DNA of 6,646 nucleotides, taken from an uncultured Prevotellaceae bacterium. Lineage in GTDB: Bacteria > Bacteroidota > Bacteroidia > Bacteroidales > Bacteroidaceae. This document shows, piece after piece, positions 5,229-6,646 of the stretch. The stretch's first letter is position 1. The number at the start of each line of letters is the position of its first letter. Below the pieces are notes generated by a model that was not told where the DNA came from, made no database searches, and saw only the letters and a list, made by a program, of their open reading frames with translations. The DNA lies in the NCBI GenBank assembly GCA_958404085.1, contig CATXZX010000105.1, forward strand, positions 1 through 6,646, written 5' to 3'. A program made the position numbers and the translations under genes.

Positions 5229-6009
5229 GGACAACAGAGATATAGCTTATCTTTTTTATTATGAAAAAGGGGGCCGCTTCTATGTTGAGCTGCCGGCGGA
5301 CGCCGACCCATGGGAGACCCCGCTGATACTGTCGTCGTTTCTGAAGAGGGGGGAGAGGACCGTCAACTCCTATTGGAGCCGGGTATGGGTGCAGCAGCGG
5401 ATAGTACCGGCTGATAGACAGAATATCGGCCAGATACTGAGGGATAACGGGCTGAAGGAATACGATGAATGCAGGCTGCTGGAGCTGTCAGAGGGGCGGT
5501 GCCCACAGGATAACTGCTACATAGCTCCGGTATCGGAGGCGGAGCTGCCGGCAGAGTTTGTAATGCGGTTCGGCAGGAAGGTAGAGGACGTCATACCGTT
5601 GGCAGGGAAGAACCTTCTGGTTTTTTTCAGGGATGGCAGCGTGAAAAAATGTTCTTTGTACGAAATGCTCGGAGAGGATAGGACCTTTGCGCCCATACTC
5701 AACAGCGACGACCAATTCAACAGGGTCAGGCTGCAGCCGGGGGGACACGGTGCGTGTTGGGGTGAATCGCTCAACATACCATATGAAACACTGTACGCAA
5801 AAGGAGAGGCGGTCCCTCTGAGCGCGGACGACTTTATAAGTTTCGTGGAGCATAGGGTGATAAACACGGCCGAGGTGATGAATCTGCTCAACTGTACCAG
5901 GCAGAACATAGATGACCTTGTACGGAGGGAAAAGCTGCATCCGATAAAACAGTCAGCCAAGAACCGGTTGTTTCTTCGCAGTGAAGTAGAAGAACGCATG
6001 CCGCGATGA
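5194..6009 (+). CDS. Three-domain partner of the kinase: unknown N-domain, DUF2442-like, C-terminal HTH
   Basis: A 271-aa protein starting at ATG 5194 inside the kinase gene, in another frame, with GGAAGG close upstream, so it is probably translated by coupling. Residues 1-112 form a domain I cannot name (AYLFYYEKGGRFYVELP, then RIVPADRQNIGQILRDNGLKEYDE). Residues about 128-203 match the DUF2442 pattern (VEDVIPLAGKNLLVFFRDGSVKKCSLYEML, then ACWGESLNIPYETLY). Residues about 222-268 are an excisionase/MerR-like helix-turn-helix (NTAEVMNLLNCTRQNIDDLVRREKLHP, then NRLFLRSEVEER). I infer that it binds the inverted repeat upstream of the kinase and restrains the kinase. The N-domain might play the part HipS plays in HipBST, but this is speculation. 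A plain transcription regulator is the simpler alternative. Confidence 0.82.
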   Translation: MKIFAIRDAGDKDNRDIAYLFYYEKGGRFYVELPADADPWETPLILSSFLKRGERTVNSYWSRVWVQQRIVPADRQNIGQILRDNGLKEYDECRLLELSEGRCPQDNCYIAPVSEAELPAEFVMRFGRKVEDVIPLAGKNLLVFFRDGSVKKCSLYEMLGEDRTFAPILNSDDQFNRVRLQPGGHGACWGESLNIPYETLYAKGEAVPLSADDFISFVEHRVINTAEVMNLLNCTRQNIDDLVRREKLHPIKQSAKNRLFLRSEVEERMPR

Positions 6010-6102
6010 TGCGGCGACCTTCCCGACTTTTGTTGCGCGTGTCTTCGGGCTTGCCGAAAGAGCACATTCTGCAGCAAAAAAGTTGAGGCACAGGAGCGGG
6101 GC

Positions 6103-6195
6103 ATGGCGTCAAAAAACGCAGGGGGCCGCGAAGCGAGCTTAAAGAACGGCGAAGCGGTCCGGCAGAGAAACATCAACCTTGGAGCCCATATATAA
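6103..6195 (+). CDS. Possible 30-aa small ORF
   Basis: ATG at 6103 is preceded by AGGAG with a 6-nt spacing and runs to TAA at 6193-6195. The peptide begins MASKNAGGREASLKNG and ends RQRNINLGAHI; it is basic and polar with no known motif. The good ribosome binding site argues for it. Its length, lack of a promoter and lack of any recognised homologue argue against it. It could be the remnant of a longer gene. It lies about 90 bp after the kinase partner and might be co-transcribed. Confidence 0.25.
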   Translation: MASKNAGGREASLKNGEAVRQRNINLGAHI

Positions 6196-6225
6196 TTTCG
6201 CTAAACCTGCATTTAACGAAGTTAT
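6192..6225. repeat. 34-bp inverted repeat with 6-bp spacer, recombination-site-like
   Basis: The arms 6192-6205 (ATAATTTCGCTAAA) and 6212-6225 (TTTAACGAAGTTAT) match as inverse copies at 12 of 14 positions around the spacer CCTGCA. The layout of inverted arms of 11-14 bp around a 6-bp centre is that of Xer/dif-type and other tyrosine-recombinase core sites. Read on the minus strand, the 11-6-11 core starts ACTTCGTTAAA, matching 8 of 11 bases of the Bacillus dif XerC arm as I remember it. No T run follows, so it is not a terminator. A repressor operator is the other main reading. Confidence 0.4.
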
Positions 6226-6253
6226 TCCCGCCCCTAAATCTCCCTTCAATAAC

Positions 6254-6287
6254 GCCGGCTCGACCCCCTGCGGGGGTCTTCCCCGGC
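6254..6287. repeat. GC-rich stem-loop
   Basis: GACCCCC (6262-6268) and GGGGGTC (6272-6278) form a perfect 7-bp stem with a 3-nt loop, enclosed by a second stem, GCCGG (6254-6258) with CCGGC (6283-6287). Neither side carries the T run of a terminator. Such hairpins in non-coding parts of mobile elements can belong to transfer origins or structured RNAs; the sequence does not decide between these. Confidence 0.5.
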
Positions 6288-6527
6288 TGGTGCGTCCGCT
6301 GTTCGACCGGCTGGATTATTGCTATCGGTGATTTTTGCTGTGGTTTAATATGTTTATGCGCTCCATAGCTCGTTTCCGGGCGGTAATTCTGTGGTCCTGC
6401 AGTCGTTTTTTTCCGTCTGCCCCTGGTTTTACCGCTGTGTCCCTCGACGGCAGCTCCTTTTTTTCTCTTATCTTTTCTTTTATTTTTATCTGTATATTAT
6501 AATTATGTTTTATTATTTACATCGCGG

Positions 6528-6582
6528 CTTCTCCTCCCCTTTCACTTTTCTTTTTTCTTTTCCTTTTTCTTTTTATTTTTCC
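6528..6582. repeat. Polypyrimidine tract
   Basis: 55 bp contain only two purines on the plus strand, with a 30-bp pure C/T run at 6545-6574. A second T/C-rich stretch lies at 6454-6490. Low-complexity purine/pyrimidine asymmetry of this kind can form triplex (H-DNA) or stiff DNA. On the minus strand it would mimic purine-rich ribosome binding sites without real genes. Confidence 0.6.
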
Positions 6583-6646
6583 GGGTTTTATATGGCGCGG
6601 CGGGCGATTGATTTATATATGGGGTGGTTTGCCTGGACAAAAAGGA

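Larger units (their letters stand above)
6010..6646. other. Mostly non-coding right flank
   Basis: No gene longer than about 30 codons with a believable start is visible. It holds a possible 30-aa ORF (6103-6195), an inverted repeat with a 6-bp spacer (6192-6225), a GC-rich hairpin (6254-6287), repeated CCGGCTGG (6283-6290 and 6307-6314), and two pyrimidine-rich tracts. No clear terminator with a U-tract follows the kinase operon; the weak hairpin TTCGG-GCTTG-CCGAA near 6043-6057 has no T run after it. Confidence 0.5.

Noticed and set aside
4745..5311. 188-codon minus-strand open frame
   Set aside because: Antisense to the kinase gene, whose motifs are unmistakable. Its Ser/Leu/Arg-rich composition is typical of a reverse-frame shadow.
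5517..6176. 219-codon minus-strand open frame
   Set aside because: Antisense to the kinase partner gene, no ribosome binding site, and a low-complexity Ser/Phe/Arg-rich translation.
6322..6516. 64-codon minus-strand open stretch (ends RINILNHSKNHR)
   Set aside because: It is open and basic but has no usable start codon with a spaced ribosome binding site; the apparent AAAGGAG is part of the purine-rich complement of the T tract. Perhaps a gene remnant, but unsupported.
1..6646. CRISPR array, tRNA or rRNA genes, insertion sequences
   Set aside because: No regularly spaced repeats, no tRNA-like cloverleaf or rRNA segment recognised, and no transposase gene on either strand.

Overview
The window looks like one end of an integrated mobile element (or an accessory island) in a Clostridia-type Firmicute. 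The reasons are strong AGGAGG-type ribosome binding sites before most genes, sigma-A promoters of the TTGACA-N17-TATAAT type, closely packed small genes, a tyrosine integrase, and a zinc-ribbon protein of a type I associate with gut Firmicutes. No chromosomal housekeeping gene, relaxase or conjugation gene is present, so the host and the class of element cannot be fixed from this sequence.

Left edge (1-about 640): no convincing protein gene. It holds several short hairpins, including one with a C(UUCG)G loop, a perfect AT-rich inverted repeat (411-430), a cluster of TGGCACA-type repeats (470-527), and a terminator for the leftward operon (577-611). This is where I would look for the attachment site.

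Leftward operon (4282 down to 577, minus strand): a near-consensus promoter (-35 at 4277-4282, -10 at 4254-4259) drives, in order, a 41-codon leader ORF with its own strong ribosome binding site, an unknown 260-aa protein whose ATG overlaps the leader stop as ATGA, an unknown acidic 167-aa protein, a 67-aa AT-rich unknown, a 151-aa zinc-ribbon protein, a 50-aa small protein, and last the 371-aa tyrosine recombinase. The ribosome binding site of the recombinase lies inside the last codons of the 50-aa gene.

Rightward operon (4347-6009, plus strand), divergent from the first: a promoter carrying a perfect 9-bp inverted repeat drives a compact HipA-like Ser/Thr kinase and, overlapping it by 35 bp, a three-domain partner (an N-terminal domain I do not recognise, a DUF2442-like domain, and a C-terminal excisionase/MerR-like helix-turn-helix). 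I infer a toxin-antitoxin-like or signalling pair in which the partner restrains the kinase and binds the operator. The gene order (kinase first) and the partner architecture differ from classical hipBA.

Right edge (6010-6646): largely non-coding. It contains a possible 30-aa ORF, a 34-bp inverted repeat with a 6-bp spacer that resembles a tyrosine-recombinase core site, a GC-rich hairpin, and two polypyrimidine tracts. The next gene or element boundary probably lies beyond the window.
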